Source of the DNA: Phytophthora sp. 'mugwort'
Taxonomy: Eukaryota > Oomycota > Peronosporomycetes > Peronosporales > Peronosporaceae
NCBI GenBank assembly: GCA_033558025.1
Contig: JAUCEF010000037.1
Location: 1-22,519, forward strand
Direction: 5' to 3'
Length of the DNA stretch: 22,519 bases
In this document: one piece after another, positions 7,917 to 18,886 of the stretch
Layout of the letters: the number at the start of each line of letters is the position of its first letter
Numbering within the stretch: the stretch's first letter is position 1
Notes under the pieces: generated by a model
What the model was told of the DNA's origin: nothing
The model's database searches: none
The model's input: only the letters and a program-made list of their open reading frames with translations
Made by a program: the position numbers and the translations under genes

Positions 7917-8270
7917 ATGTTATTAAATTATTCAAATATTTTTATATTCTTAATATTAAGTTTATTTTTATCAATTTTAATTTTCATTTTATCTTTTAGT
8001 TTAATTAAACAAAAAGATGATTTAGAAAAGTTAACAGCCTATGAATGTGGATTTAATCCTTATGATGATGCTAGAAAAATTTTTGATGTAAAATTTTATT
8101 TAGTAGCTATCCTTTTTATTATTTTTGATTTAGAAGCTGTTTTTATTTTTCCTTGGGTTTTAACTTTAAGTTCAAATTTTTCATGGGGATTTTGGACTAT
8201 GATTGAATTTTTAGTTGAATTAGTTATAGGTTTTATTTATATTTGGTGTAGTGATGCTTTAGAATGGTAA
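7917..8270 (+). CDS. nad3: NADH dehydrogenase subunit 3
   Basis: Small three-helix membrane subunit of complex I whose loop sits at the quinone cavity. 117 residues, normal size. The loop signature LTAYECGFNPYDDARKIF, holding the conserved cysteine of the active/deactive switch, is followed by FYLVAILFIIFDLEAVFIFPW. The frame is open upstream to 7824, but that lies inside trnD, so ATG 7917 (34 bases after the tRNA) was taken; it yields the standard N-terminus. Confidence 0.97.
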   Translation: MLLNYSNIFIFLILSLFLSILIFILSFSLIKQKDDLEKLTAYECGFNPYDDARKIFDVKFYLVAILFIIFDLEAVFIFPWVLTLSSNFSWGFWTMIEFLVELVIGFIYIWCSDALEW

Positions 8271-8736
<466 letters not shown>

Positions 8737-8753
8737 TTAAAATTAAATCCTGA

Positions 8754-8787
8754 AAAATATGATAAAAATTAATTTTTATCGTATTTT
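8754..8787. terminator. 17-bp perfect-pairing palindrome after atp9
   Basis: Centred between 8770 and 8771, the two halves pair over 17 positions (one G-U in RNA), a near-perfect AT-rich hairpin 17 bases past the atp9 stop. Its place fits a 3' end processing or stability element for atp9 mRNA, but termination is not shown by the sequence itself. A second small stem, AATACT/AGTATT around GGTTAT, lies at 8804-8821. Confidence 0.4.
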
Positions 8788-8856
8788 ATGTTATATATAT
8801 ACTAATACTGGTTATAGTATTTATTTTAGAAAAAAAATTATTTATTTTTTTAATAT

Positions 8857-8888
8857 ATAAATATTTATAATTATAAATATTTATAATT
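8857..8888. repeat. Two tandem 16-bp units upstream of nad9
   Basis: The unit ataaatatttataatt occurs at 8857-8872 and again, identically, at 8873-8888, ending 11 bases before the nad9 ATG. Each unit is nearly self-complementary. Mirrored in arm B at 18269-18300. It may be simple slippage in AT-rich DNA or a leader element. Confidence 0.6.
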
Positions 8889-8899
8889 ATTTTTTATTT

Positions 8900-9466
8900 A
8901 TGAAAGTATTAAAAAAATTTAGTCAATATTTATTACAGATTTTACCAATAATAAATTATACTTTATATAAAAATGAATTATGTATAAATATTTCTACAAA
9001 AAATTTAATTCCTATTTTATTTTTTTTAAAAAATCATACAAATACTCAATTTAAAGTATTATCAGAAATTTGTGTTATAGATTATATTAATAAAAAAAAA
9101 CGTTTTGAAATAATTTATAATTTATTAAGTATTCGTTTTAATAGTCGTTTAAAAATTAAAATAATAATTAATGAATTACAACCGGTAGATTCAATTATAA
9201 AAATATATCAATCAGCCAATTGGTGTGAAAGAGAAGTTTGGGATATGTTTGGTATTTTTTTTTTATACCATCCCGATTTAAGACGGATTTTAACAGATTA
9301 TGGTTTTGAAGGACATCCTTTACGTAAAGATTTCCCTTTAAGTGGTTTTTTAGAAATTTTTTATAATGAATTAAAAAAACGTGTTGTTTATGAACCCATT
9401 AATTTATCACAACAATACCGATTATTTGAATTTAATAATCCTTGGAATAATAAAATAAATATGTAA
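8900..9466 (+). CDS. nad9: NADH dehydrogenase subunit 9 (30-kDa subunit)
   Basis: Hydrophilic complex I subunit of the connecting module next to Nad7. 188 residues, usual length. The C-terminal half has the family signature: ANWCEREVWDMFGIFF, HPDLRRILTDYGFEGHPL and RKDFPLSGF. The N-terminal half is Lys/Asn/Ile-rich and less conserved. No membrane segment. Start ATG 8900; cob follows after 47 bases. Confidence 0.96.
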   Translation: MKVLKKFSQYLLQILPIINYTLYKNELCINISTKNLIPILFFLKNHTNTQFKVLSEICVIDYINKKKRFEIIYNLLSIRFNSRLKIKIIINELQPVDSIIKIYQSANWCEREVWDMFGIFFLYHPDLRRILTDYGFEGHPLRKDFPLSGFLEIFYNELKKRVVYEPINLSQQYRLFEFNNPWNNKINM

Positions 9467-9513
9467 TATTTTATTAATTATTTTTGCTTTTAGGTAATTT
9501 TTCATTTCATATT

Positions 9514-10689
9514 ATGAGATGGAATAAAAAATCATTATTTGCGATTCTTAATAATCATTTAATAGATTATCCTACACCTATTAATTTAAATTATTTTTTT
9601 GGATTCGGTTCGTTAGCTGGTATTATGTTAGTAATACAAATTTTAACAGGTATTTTTTTAGCAATGCATTATACTCCACATATTGATTTAGCTTTTAATA
9701 GTGTTGAACATATTATGAGAGATGTAAATAATGGTTGGTTAATTAGATATACACATGCAAATGGAGCATCTTTTTTTTTTATTGTTGTATATATTCATAT
9801 TTTTCGTGGTTTATATTATGGTTCTTATATCACACCAAGAGAAGCTATATGGTCTTCTGGTGTAATTATTTTTATTTTAATGATGGCTACAGCTTTTATG
9901 GGTTATGTTTTACCTTGGGGACAAATGAGTTTTTGGGGTGCAACTGTTATTACTAATTTATTTTCTGCAATACCCTTAATAGGAAAAGATATTGTTGATT
10001 GGCTTTGGGGCGGATTTGCTGTTGATAATCCAACATTAAATCGTTTTTTTAGTTTACATTTTACATTACCTTTTATAATTGTGGGTGCCGTATTGATACA
10101 TTTAATTTTATTACATGAAGTTGGTTCAAATAATCCTTTAGGTATTACATTAAAAAATGAAAATATACCTTTTTATCCATATTTTTATACTAAAGATTTA
10201 TTTGGATTAATGATCTTATTTTTGATTTTCTTTATTTTTATTTTTTTTTATCCTAATACATTAGGTCATCCCGATAATTATATTGAAGCAAATCCAATGA
10301 AAACACCTTTACATATCGTACCAGAATGGTATTTTTTACCGTTTTATGCAATTTTAAGATCTATTCCTAATAAAATTGGCGGTGTTATAGCTATGTTTGG
10401 TTCATTACTTATTTTATTAACAATACCTTTTACAAATTCATCTGAAATTAGAAGTACAGCTTTTAGACCTATATTTAAAATTTGTTATTGGTTATTAGTT
10501 ATAGCTTTTTTATTATTAGGTTGGGTTGGACAATGTCCAGTTGAATATCCTTATACTGAAATTGGTATTATAAGTATGATTTATTATTTTTTTTTTTTTA
10601 TAATAATTATACCATTTTTAGGTAAATTAGAAACTTATTTAGTACGTTATAATATTAATAAAAAATCTTTAATAAATAAAAATAAATAA
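9514..10689 (+). CDS. cob: Apocytochrome b
   Basis: Central subunit of complex III, eight membrane helices, two b-type haems. Starting at ATG 9514 it has 391 residues beginning [20 protein letters not shown], the standard N-terminus; a TTG 30 bases upstream is in frame but not needed. The four haem ligands are visible as H81 (RYTHANG), H95 (VYIHIF), H182 (SLHFT) and H196 (LIHL), each pair 14 apart. The Qo-site [16 protein letters not shown] is present. The last bases overlap or abut the open frame of nad11. Confidence 0.97.
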   Translation: MRWNKKSLFAILNNHLIDYPTPINLNYFFGFGSLAGIMLVIQILTGIFLAMHYTPHIDLAFNSVEHIMRDVNNGWLIRYTHANGASFFFIVVYIHIFRGLYYGSYITPREAIWSSGVIIFILMMATAFMGYVLPWGQMSFWGATVITNLFSAIPLIGKDIVDWLWGGFAVDNPTLNRFFSLHFTLPFIIVGAVLIHLILLHEVGSNNPLGITLKNENIPFYPYFYTKDLFGLMILFLIFFIFIFFYPNTLGHPDNYIEANPMKTPLHIVPEWYFLPFYAILRSIPNKIGGVIAMFGSLLILLTIPFTNSSEIRSTAFRPIFKICYWLLVIAFLLLGWVGQCPVEYPYTEIGIISMIYYFFFFIIIIPFLGKLETYLVRYNINKKSLINKNK

Positions 10690-12269
10690 TTTAAATTGTA
10701 TTCATTGTACACGTTGTGTACGTTTTGCTAATGAAATTTGTGGAATTGACGGTTTAGGTACAACAGGTCGTGGTAATAAAACTGAAATTAATTTTTATTC
10801 TTCAAATATTTTTAAATCCGAATTTTCTGGTAATTTAGTAGATTTATGTCCTGTTGGTGCATTAACTTCTAAACCCTATACTTTTAAAGCACGTTCTTGG
10901 GAATTAAAAAAAAAAGAGAGGTATTGCTATTTTAGATAGTATTGGTTCAAATATTAAAATTGATATTTTTAATAATGAAATTATACGTATTTTACCTAAA
11001 ACTAATTTTAATATTAATAAAGAATGGATATCAGATAAAACAAGATATTTTTTTGATAGTTTAAAATATCAACGATTAAAATATCCATTATTAAAAGATA
11101 ATCAAAACAATTTTCATAGGATTTCTTGGTTAGATGCTCTAAATATTATTAATAAAAAATTGATAATTACAGATAGTTTTAATGCTAAAAGTATTATTGG
11201 TGATTTAACTGATTTAGAATCTCTTTTTTTATTAAAAAAAAATTTAAATAAATTAGGAATTTCAAATGTAAATTATGAACAATTTTTAAAAAATCGACAA
11301 ATTAAGATAAATTCTGATTTAGCTTCAAATTTTTTATTTAATAATACTTTAAAATCTATTGAAGAATCTGATGTTTGTTTAATAATTGGTAGTGATATTC
11401 GTCAAGAAGGTTCTATTTTAAATATTCATTTAATTAATCGTTTAAAAAAAGGAAATTTTAAAATAGCATATATCGGTAATAAAATTAATTTTACTTATCC
11501 AGTAAAACATTTAGGATTAACTTTTAAAACTTTAATAAATATTATTTTAGGAAAACATGTATTTTGTAAACAATTAAAAAAAGCAAAAAAACCTTTAATT
11601 ATTATAGGTAGTAATATTTTAAATCAAAAAAATGGTTTTTTTTTATTATCAAAATTAAAAAATTTATCATTTATTAACCATAATATTAATTTCTTTAATT
11701 TTCAAACTTCTTTAATTAATTTTTTTGAAATTACTTTTCCAAAATCATTAAATATGTTAAATAATTCAAAATTATATTATTTATTTAATACAAATTTACA
11801 AAATAAATTAAAAATAACTAAAAATAGTTTTGTTATTTATCAAGGACATCATTTTACTAAAGATGCTCAAAATTCAAATCTAATTTTACCTGGATTAACT
11901 TTTTTAGAAAAAAATGGAATGTATATTAATTTAGAAGGTTTTATTCAAAAAAATGAACAAATTTTAAATGTAAATATAGAACAACGTAAAGATTCTATAA
12001 TTTATAGAAATCTTTATAAATTTTTATTAAATAAAAATCAATCTAAATCAGAAGCTTTTTTAAAAATTAAAGATATTTTACCTTATTTATTAAAAAAAAA
12101 AATAAAAATTATTTATAATTTTAGTTTTAATAAAAAATTTTTAAAAATTAATATTAATTTTTTAGATTCATTAATTAAAAATAATTATTATACAAATATA
12201 TTAGAACAATATTCAAAAATATTGATTAATTCTAATAAAATTTTCAAAAATCAATCAAAATTATTATGA
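10676..12269 (+). pseudogene. nad11: nad11 copy A: 5'-truncated and frameshifted
   Basis: Complex I 75-kDa subunit (Nad11), which carries Fe-S clusters in the matrix arm. The open frame starts after a stop at 10673 and opens almost at once on the N4 cluster motif: codons for C8, C11, C14 (CIHCTRC) and C58 ([11 protein letters not shown]). All sequence for the ferredoxin-like N1b and His-Cys N5 domains is absent and there is no ATG. The frame then breaks at 10916-10921 (GAGAGG): one base more than in the mirrored copy, giving a stop at 10937-10939; the downstream frame (10920 on) continues with [22 protein letters not shown] and a complete C-terminal domain to a TGA stop overlapping nad1 by four bases. 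Whether the indel is real or a consensus error is open; the copy at 14889-16481 lacks it. Confidence 0.85.
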
Positions 12270-13246
12270 TATACACAATTTTAAAATTTTTAATTTTCAT
12301 ATTACCTTTATTAATTGCTGTGGCTTATTTTACTTTAGTTGAACGTAAAATATTAGCTTCTATTCAAAGAAGAAGAGGACCTAATGTTGTAGGTACTTTT
12401 GGATTATTACAACCATTAGCTGATGGTCTTAAATTATTCGTAAAAGAAACAATTTTACCAAGTAATGCTGATGTAATTTTATTTATATTTGCACCTATTT
12501 TAGCTTTTTTTTTAAGTCTATTAAGTTGGACAATAATACCTTTAGGTTTTGGTATGTTTTTTACTGAATTAAATATTGGTATTTTATATTTAATAGCAAT
12601 TTCATCTTTAGGTGTATACGGTGTTATTATAGGTGGTTGGTCAAGTAATTCTAAATATTCGTTTTTAGGGGCTTTAAGATCAACAGCACAAATGATTTCA
12701 TATGAATTAACTATTGGGTTTTCAATTCTTTCAGTAATTGTTTGTGCAAAATCTTTAAATTTAATTTCTATTATTTGGGCACAAAAAACGGTATGGTATT
12801 GTTTTCCTCTTTTTCCTATTTTTATAATTTTTTTTATATCTTGTTTAGCAGAAACAAATCGACATCCCTTTGATTTACCTGAAGCTGAAGCTGAATTAGT
12901 TTCAGGTTATAATGTAGAATATTCTGCAATGGGTTTTGCATTATTTTTTTTAGGTGAATATGCTAATATGTTATTAATGAGTAGTTTAACTACGATTTTA
13001 TTTTTAGGTGGTTGGTTAGCACCTTTCCCTTTTAGTATAAATTGTATTAATTTTTTACCCGGATCTTTTTGGTTTAGTATTAAAATTTGTTTTTTTGTTG
13101 TTTTATTTGTAGTTGCTCGAGCTATTTTACCTCGATATCGTTATGACCAATTAATGCGTTTAGGTTGGAAAGTATTTCTACCTTTTTCATTATCCTGGTT
13201 TTTATATACTGCAAGTATTTTAATAAGTTTTAATTGGTTAATTTAA
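12266..13246 (+). CDS. nad1: NADH dehydrogenase subunit 1
   Basis: Membrane subunit of complex I lining the quinone channel. 326 residues, eight helices. Signatures: [54 protein letters not shown], the loop [20 protein letters not shown] and [19 protein letters not shown]. The start ATG overlaps the nad11 stop as ATGA (12266-12269), suggesting coupled translation from one message. nad4L starts two bases after its stop. Confidence 0.98.
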   Translation: MIYTILKFLIFILPLLIAVAYFTLVERKILASIQRRRGPNVVGTFGLLQPLADGLKLFVKETILPSNADVILFIFAPILAFFLSLLSWTIIPLGFGMFFTELNIGILYLIAISSLGVYGVIIGGWSSNSKYSFLGALRSTAQMISYELTIGFSILSVIVCAKSLNLISIIWAQKTVWYCFPLFPIFIIFFISCLAETNRHPFDLPEAEAELVSGYNVEYSAMGFALFFLGEYANMLLMSSLTTILFLGGWLAPFPFSINCINFLPGSFWFSIKICFFVVLFVVARAILPRYRYDQLMRLGWKVFLPFSLSWFLYTASILISFNWLI

Positions 13247-13248
13247 TT

Positions 13249-13551
13249 ATGAATATTTTAAATCATTTTATTTTTACTTTTTTTTTATTCTGTCTTGGAT
13301 TATTTGGTATAATTTTAAATAGACAGAATATTATTATTATTTTAATGTCTATTGAATTATTATTATTATCAATTAATTTAAATTTTATTTATTTTGCAGT
13401 TTTAATTGATGATATAATAGGACAAGTTTTTTCTTTATTAATTTTAACAGTAGCTGCAGCAGAATCAGCTATTGGATTAGCTATTATGATTATTTTCTTT
13501 AAATTATATGGAGATATTTCAATTTATAAAATAAATTTATTATCATTATAA
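13249..13551 (+). CDS. nad4L: NADH dehydrogenase subunit 4L
   Basis: Three-helix complex I membrane subunit; 100 residues, the usual length. Signatures: NIIIILMSIELLLLSINLNF with the membrane glutamate in SIELL, and LLILTVAAAESAIGLAIM with the second (AAAESAIG). A TTG 15 bases upstream is in frame but lies inside nad1; ATG 13249 gives the normal start. The last five codons and the stop lie in a 16-bp-stem hairpin, and the 3' end is repeated directly just downstream at the palindrome centre. Confidence 0.97.
   Translation: MNILNHFIFTFFLFCLGLFGIILNRQNIIIILMSIELLLLSINLNFIYFAVLIDDIIGQVFSLLILTVAAAESAIGLAIMIIFFKLYGDISIYKINLLSL
13490..13543 (+). repeat. 54-bp direct repeat, first unit (nad4L 3' end)
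   Basis: Identical over 54 bases to 13557-13610, period 67. This unit is part of nad4L; the second copy is non-coding debris between the two arms. Confidence 0.95.
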
Positions 13552-13563
13552 TAAATTTATTTT
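13528..13563. terminator. Perfect 16-bp hairpin spanning the nad4L stop codon
   Basis: aaaataaatttattat (13528-13543) pairs perfectly with ataataaatttatttt (13548-13563) across a four-base catt loop. The nad4L TAA (13549-13551) is in the 3' arm of the stem. Its mirror image occupies 13595-13630. It could act as a transcript 3' end or stability element, and it offers the fold-back microhomology expected at the inversion point. Confidence 0.7.
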
Positions 13564-13610
13564 CTTTAAATTATATGGAGATATTTCAATTTATAAAATA
13601 AATTTATTAT
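13557..13610 (+). repeat. 54-bp direct repeat, second unit (palindrome centre)
   Basis: Third, partial copy of the nad4L 3' end, in plus orientation, inserted between the two complete opposed nad4L genes. Its right-hand 16 bases are also the start of arm B's hairpin, so the inversion switch happened within that sequence. Confidence 0.95.
13564..13594. other. 31-bp asymmetric spacer at the centre of the palindrome
   Basis: The only bases separating the two arms that are not mirrored. They equal 13497-13527 inside nad4L, so there is no single-copy region here in the normal sense. Candidate inversion junction, hairpin loop of a linear molecule's closed end, or assembly fold-back point. Confidence 0.85.
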
Positions 13611-13909
13611 AATGATAATAAATTTATTTTATAAATTGAAATATCTCCATATAATTTAAAGAAAATAATCATAATAGCTAATCCAATAGCTGATTCTGCT
13701 GCAGCTACTGTTAAAATTAATAAAGAAAAAACTTGTCCTATTATATCATCAATTAAAACTGCAAAATAAATAAAATTTAAATTAATTGATAATAATAATA
13801 ATTCAATAGACATTAAAATAATAATAATATTCTGTCTATTTAAAATTATACCAAATAATCCAAGACAGAATAAAAAAAAAGTAAAAATAAAATGATTTAA
13901 AATATTCAT
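13607..13909 (-). CDS. nad4L: NADH dehydrogenase subunit 4L, copy B
   Basis: Identical in protein to copy A (100 residues, ATG at 13909). It is the first gene on the arm B side of the turning point, tail-to-tail with copy A: the two stop codons are only 55 bases apart, so opposing transcripts from the two arms would converge here and could form double-stranded RNA. Confidence 0.97.
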   Translation of the reverse strand: MNILNHFIFTFFLFCLGLFGIILNRQNIIIILMSIELLLLSINLNFIYFAVLIDDIIGQVFSLLILTVAAAESAIGLAIMIIFFKLYGDISIYKINLLSL

Positions 13910-13911
13910 AA

Positions 13912-14892
13912 TTAAATTAACCAATTAAAACTTATTAAAATACTTGCAGTATATAAAAACCAGGATAATGAAAAAGGTAGAAATACTTTCCAACCTAAAC
14001 GCATTAATTGGTCATAACGATATCGAGGTAAAATAGCTCGAGCAACTACAAATAAAACAACAAAAAAACAAATTTTAATACTAAACCAAAAAGATCCGGG
14101 TAAAAAATTAATACAATTTATACTAAAAGGGAAAGGTGCTAACCAACCACCTAAAAATAAAATCGTAGTTAAACTACTCATTAATAACATATTAGCATAT
14201 TCACCTAAAAAAAATAATGCAAAACCCATTGCAGAATATTCTACATTATAACCTGAAACTAATTCAGCTTCAGCTTCAGGTAAATCAAAGGGATGTCGAT
14301 TTGTTTCTGCTAAACAAGATATAAAAAAAATTATAAAAATAGGAAAAAGAGGAAAACAATACCATACCGTTTTTTGTGCCCAAATAATAGAAATTAAATT
14401 TAAAGATTTTGCACAAACAATTACTGAAAGAATTGAAAACCCAATAGTTAATTCATATGAAATCATTTGTGCTGTTGATCTTAAAGCCCCTAAAAACGAA
14501 TATTTAGAATTACTTGACCAACCACCTATAATAACACCGTATACACCTAAAGATGAAATTGCTATTAAATATAAAATACCAATATTTAATTCAGTAAAAA
14601 ACATACCAAAACCTAAAGGTATTATTGTCCAACTTAATAGACTTAAAAAAAAAGCTAAAATAGGTGCAAATATAAATAAAATTACATCAGCATTACTTGG
14701 TAAAATTGTTTCTTTTACGAATAATTTAAGACCATCAGCTAATGGTTGTAATAATCCAAAAGTACCTACAACATTAGGTCCTCTTCTTCTTTGAATAGAA
14801 GCTAATATTTTACGTTCAACTAAAGTAAAATAAGCCACAGCAATTAATAAAGGTAATATGAAAATTAAAAATTTTAAAATTGTGTATATCAT
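13912..14892 (-). CDS. nad1: NADH dehydrogenase subunit 1, copy B
   Basis: 326 residues identical to copy A, with the same [14 protein letters not shown] and [15 protein letters not shown] signatures. ATG at 14892 overlaps the TGA of the intact nad11 frame by four bases. Confidence 0.97.
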   Translation of the reverse strand: MIYTILKFLIFILPLLIAVAYFTLVERKILASIQRRRGPNVVGTFGLLQPLADGLKLFVKETILPSNADVILFIFAPILAFFLSLLSWTIIPLGFGMFFTELNIGILYLIAISSLGVYGVIIGGWSSNSKYSFLGALRSTAQMISYELTIGFSILSVIVCAKSLNLISIIWAQKTVWYCFPLFPIFIIFFISCLAETNRHPFDLPEAEAELVSGYNVEYSAMGFALFFLGEYANMLLMSSLTTILFLGGWLAPFPFSINCINFLPGSFWFSIKICFFVVLFVVARAILPRYRYDQLMRLGWKVFLPFSLSWFLYTASILISFNWLI

Positions 14893-16481
14893 AATAATTT
14901 TGATTGATTTTTGAAAATTTTATTAGAATTAATCAATATTTTTGAATATTGTTCTAATATATTTGTATAATAATTATTTTTAATTAATGAATCTAAAAAA
15001 TTAATATTAATTTTTAAAAATTTTTTATTAAAACTAAAATTATAAATAATTTTTATTTTTTTTTTTAATAAATAAGGTAAAATATCTTTAATTTTTAAAA
15101 AAGCTTCTGATTTAGATTGATTTTTATTTAATAAAAATTTATAAAGATTTCTATAAATTATAGAATCTTTACGTTGTTCTATATTTACATTTAAAATTTG
15201 TTCATTTTTTTGAATAAAACCTTCTAAATTAATATACATTCCATTTTTTTCTAAAAAAGTTAATCCAGGTAAAATTAGATTTGAATTTTGAGCATCTTTA
15301 GTAAAATGATGTCCTTGATAAATAACAAAACTATTTTTAGTTATTTTTAATTTATTTTGTAAATTTGTATTAAATAAATAATATAATTTTGAATTATTTA
15401 ACATATTTAATGATTTTGGAAAAGTAATTTCAAAAAAATTAATTAAAGAAGTTTGAAAATTAAAGAAATTAATATTATGGTTAATAAATGATAAATTTTT
15501 TAATTTTGATAATAAAAAAAAACCATTTTTTTGATTTAAAATATTACTACCTATAATAATTAAAGGTTTTTTTGCTTTTTTTAATTGTTTACAAAATACA
15601 TGTTTTCCTAAAATAATATTTATTAAAGTTTTAAAAGTTAATCCTAAATGTTTTACTGGATAAGTAAAATTAATTTTATTACCGATATATGCTATTTTAA
15701 AATTTCCTTTTTTTAAACGATTAATTAAATGAATATTTAAAATAGAACCTTCTTGACGAATATCACTACCAATTATTAAACAAACATCAGATTCTTCAAT
15801 AGATTTTAAAGTATTATTAAATAAAAAATTTGAAGCTAAATCAGAATTTATCTTAATTTGTCGATTTTTTAAAAATTGTTCATAATTTACATTTGAAATT
15901 CCTAATTTATTTAAATTTTTTTTTAATAAAAAAAGAGATTCTAAATCAGTTAAATCACCAATAATACTTTTAGCATTAAAACTATCTGTAATTATCAATT
16001 TTTTATTAATAATATTTAGAGCATCTAACCAAGAAATCCTATGAAAATTGTTTTGATTATCTTTTAATAATGGATATTTTAATCGTTGATATTTTAAACT
16101 ATCAAAAAAATATCTTGTTTTATCTGATATCCATTCTTTATTAATATTAAAATTAGTTTTAGGTAAAATACGTATAATTTCATTATTAAAAATATCAATT
16201 TTAATATTTGAACCAATACTATCTAAAATAGCAATACCCTCTTTTTTTTTTAATTCCCAAGAACGTGCTTTAAAAGTATAGGGTTTAGAAGTTAATGCAC
16301 CAACAGGACATAAATCTACTAAATTACCAGAAAATTCGGATTTAAAAATATTTGAAGAATAAAAATTAATTTCAGTTTTATTACCACGACCTGTTGTACC
16401 TAAACCGTCAATTCCACAAATTTCATTAGCAAAACGTACACAACGTGTACAATGAATACAATTTAAATTATTTATTTTTAT
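14889..16481 (-). CDS. nad11: NADH dehydrogenase subunit 11, 5'-truncated, frame intact
   Basis: 75-kDa Fe-S subunit of the complex I matrix arm. Unlike copy A, the sequence at 16237-16241 reads (minus strand) GAGGG, so one frame runs from the N4 motif through [17 protein letters not shown] to the TGA stop, about 530 codons. Cluster N4 ligands are C8, C11, C14 and C58 (spacing 3, 3, 44, as in the family). The N-terminal ~130-150 residues expected to hold N1b (ferredoxin-like) and N5 (His-Cys) are missing, and no ATG precedes the motif: the frame opens at ATA 16481-16479, inside the cob 3' end. The C-terminal molybdopterin-like domain appears whole (total would be near the usual ~670 if the missing part were added). 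The N-terminal half may be encoded elsewhere in mtDNA or in the nucleus, or the gene is a relic kept open; conservation of the frame favours function. Confidence 0.85.
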   Translation of the reverse strand: MKINNLNCIHCTRCVRFANEICGIDGLGTTGRGNKTEINFYSSNIFKSEFSGNLVDLCPVGALTSKPYTFKARSWELKKKEGIAILDSIGSNIKIDIFNNEIIRILPKTNFNINKEWISDKTRYFFDSLKYQRLKYPLLKDNQNNFHRISWLDALNIINKKLIITDSFNAKSIIGDLTDLESLFLLKKNLNKLGISNVNYEQFLKNRQIKINSDLASNFLFNNTLKSIEESDVCLIIGSDIRQEGSILNIHLINRLKKGNFKIAYIGNKINFTYPVKHLGLTFKTLINIILGKHVFCKQLKKAKKPLIIIGSNILNQKNGFFLLSKLKNLSFINHNINFFNFQTSLINFFEITFPKSLNMLNNSKLYYLFNTNLQNKLKITKNSFVIYQGHHFTKDAQNSNLILPGLTFLEKNGMYINLEGFIQKNEQILNVNIEQRKDSIIYRNLYKFLLNKNQSKSEAFLKIKDILPYLLKKKIKIIYNFSFNKKFLKININFLDSLIKNNYYTNILEQYSKILINSNKIFKNQSKLL

Positions 16482-17643
16482 TTATTAAAGATTTTTTATT
16501 AATATTATAACGTACTAAATAAGTTTCTAATTTACCTAAAAATGGTATAATTATTATAAAAAAAAAAAAATAATAAATCATACTTATAATACCAATTTCA
16601 GTATAAGGATATTCAACTGGACATTGTCCAACCCAACCTAATAATAAAAAAGCTATAACTAATAACCAATAACAAATTTTAAATATAGGTCTAAAAGCTG
16701 TACTTCTAATTTCAGATGAATTTGTAAAAGGTATTGTTAATAAAATAAGTAATGAACCAAACATAGCTATAACACCGCCAATTTTATTAGGAATAGATCT
16801 TAAAATTGCATAAAACGGTAAAAAATACCATTCTGGTACGATATGTAAAGGTGTTTTCATTGGATTTGCTTCAATATAATTATCGGGATGACCTAATGTA
16901 TTAGGATAAAAAAAAATAAAAATAAAGAAAATCAAAAATAAGATCATTAATCCAAATAAATCTTTAGTATAAAAATATGGATAAAAAGGTATATTTTCAT
17001 TTTTTAATGTAATACCTAAAGGATTATTTGAACCAACTTCATGTAATAAAATTAAATGTATCAATACGGCACCCACAATTATAAAAGGTAATGTAAAATG
17101 TAAACTAAAAAAACGATTTAATGTTGGATTATCAACAGCAAATCCGCCCCAAAGCCAATCAACAATATCTTTTCCTATTAAGGGTATTGCAGAAAATAAA
17201 TTAGTAATAACAGTTGCACCCCAAAAACTCATTTGTCCCCAAGGTAAAACATAACCCATAAAAGCTGTAGCCATCATTAAAATAAAAATAATTACACCAG
17301 AAGACCATATAGCTTCTCTTGGTGTGATATAAGAACCATAATATAAACCACGAAAAATATGAATATATACAACAATAAAAAAAAAAGATGCTCCATTTGC
17401 ATGTGTATATCTAATTAACCAACCATTATTTACATCTCTCATAATATGTTCAACACTATTAAAAGCTAAATCAATATGTGGAGTATAATGCATTGCTAAA
17501 AAAATACCTGTTAAAATTTGTATTACTAACATAATACCAGCTAACGAACCGAATCCAAAAAAATAATTTAAATTAATAGGTGTAGGATAATCTATTAAAT
17601 GATTATTAAGAATCGCAAATAATGATTTTTTATTCCATCTCAT
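16468..17643 (-). CDS. cob: Apocytochrome b, copy B
   Basis: 391 residues from ATG 17643, identical to copy A including the four haem histidines and PEWY. Its 3' end overlaps the open frame of nad11 by 14 bases, the same junction as in arm A, so the nad11 truncation predates or was spread by copying of the arm. Confidence 0.97.
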   Translation of the reverse strand: MRWNKKSLFAILNNHLIDYPTPINLNYFFGFGSLAGIMLVIQILTGIFLAMHYTPHIDLAFNSVEHIMRDVNNGWLIRYTHANGASFFFIVVYIHIFRGLYYGSYITPREAIWSSGVIIFILMMATAFMGYVLPWGQMSFWGATVITNLFSAIPLIGKDIVDWLWGGFAVDNPTLNRFFSLHFTLPFIIVGAVLIHLILLHEVGSNNPLGITLKNENIPFYPYFYTKDLFGLMILFLIFFIFIFFYPNTLGHPDNYIEANPMKTPLHIVPEWYFLPFYAILRSIPNKIGGVIAMFGSLLILLTIPFTNSSEIRSTAFRPIFKICYWLLVIAFLLLGWVGQCPVEYPYTEIGIISMIYYFFFFIIIIPFLGKLETYLVRYNINKKSLINKNK

Positions 17644-17690
17644 AATATGAAATGAAAAATTACCTAAAAGCAAAAATAATTAATAAAATA

Positions 17691-18257
17691 TTACATATTT
17701 ATTTTATTATTCCAAGGATTATTAAATTCAAATAATCGGTATTGTTGTGATAAATTAATGGGTTCATAAACAACACGTTTTTTTAATTCATTATAAAAAA
17801 TTTCTAAAAAACCACTTAAAGGGAAATCTTTACGTAAAGGATGTCCTTCAAAACCATAATCTGTTAAAATCCGTCTTAAATCGGGATGGTATAAAAAAAA
17901 AATACCAAACATATCCCAAACTTCTCTTTCACACCAATTGGCTGATTGATATATTTTTATAATTGAATCTACCGGTTGTAATTCATTAATTATTATTTTA
18001 ATTTTTAAACGACTATTAAAACGAATACTTAATAAATTATAAATTATTTCAAAACGTTTTTTTTTATTAATATAATCTATAACACAAATTTCTGATAATA
18101 CTTTAAATTGAGTATTTGTATGATTTTTTAAAAAAAATAAAATAGGAATTAAATTTTTTGTAGAAATATTTATACATAATTCATTTTTATATAAAGTATA
18201 ATTTATTATTGGTAAAATCTGTAATAAATATTGACTAAATTTTTTTAATACTTTCAT
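17691..18257 (-). CDS. nad9: NADH dehydrogenase subunit 9, copy B
   Basis: 188 residues identical to copy A, with WCEREVWDMFGIFF and GFEGHPLRKDFPLSG. The upstream tandem 16-bp units are mirrored at 18269-18300. Confidence 0.96.
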   Translation of the reverse strand: MKVLKKFSQYLLQILPIINYTLYKNELCINISTKNLIPILFFLKNHTNTQFKVLSEICVIDYINKKKRFEIIYNLLSIRFNSRLKIKIIINELQPVDSIIKIYQSANWCEREVWDMFGIFFLYHPDLRRILTDYGFEGHPLRKDFPLSGFLEIFYNELKKRVVYEPINLSQQYRLFEFNNPWNNKINM

Positions 18258-18420
18258 AAATAAAAAATAATTATAAATATTTATAATTATAAATATTTAT
18301 ATATTAAAAAAATAAATAATTTTTTTTCTAAAATAAATACTATAACCAGTATTAGTATATATATAACATAAAATACGATAAAAATTAATTTTTATCATAT
18401 TTTTCAGGATTTAATTTTAA

Positions 18421-18886
<466 letters not shown>

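Noticed and set aside
9484..9513. TTG start ten codons upstream of the cob ATG
   Set aside because: Cytochrome b normally starts at the MRWNKK-like residues; the extra ten residues have no counterpart.
10676..10700. Trans-spliced nad11 with an intron fragment at the 5' side
   Set aside because: Only a few bases separate the cob stop from conserved nad11 codons; there is no room for intron domain V/VI sequence unless it overlaps cob, and none was recognised.
10901..10940. Programmed ribosomal frameshift in nad11
   Set aside because: Arm B needs no shift and encodes the same flanking protein, so a sequence difference between copies explains the break more simply.
11160..12269. Separate gene starting at TTG 11160 (and its mirror)
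   Set aside because: It is simply the downstream part of nad11; the arm B frame runs unbroken through this point from the N4 motif.
13552..13606. Small single-copy region or replication origin between the arms
   Set aside because: Its bases are all accounted for by a partial nad4L repeat and arm ends; nothing independent remains to support an origin.
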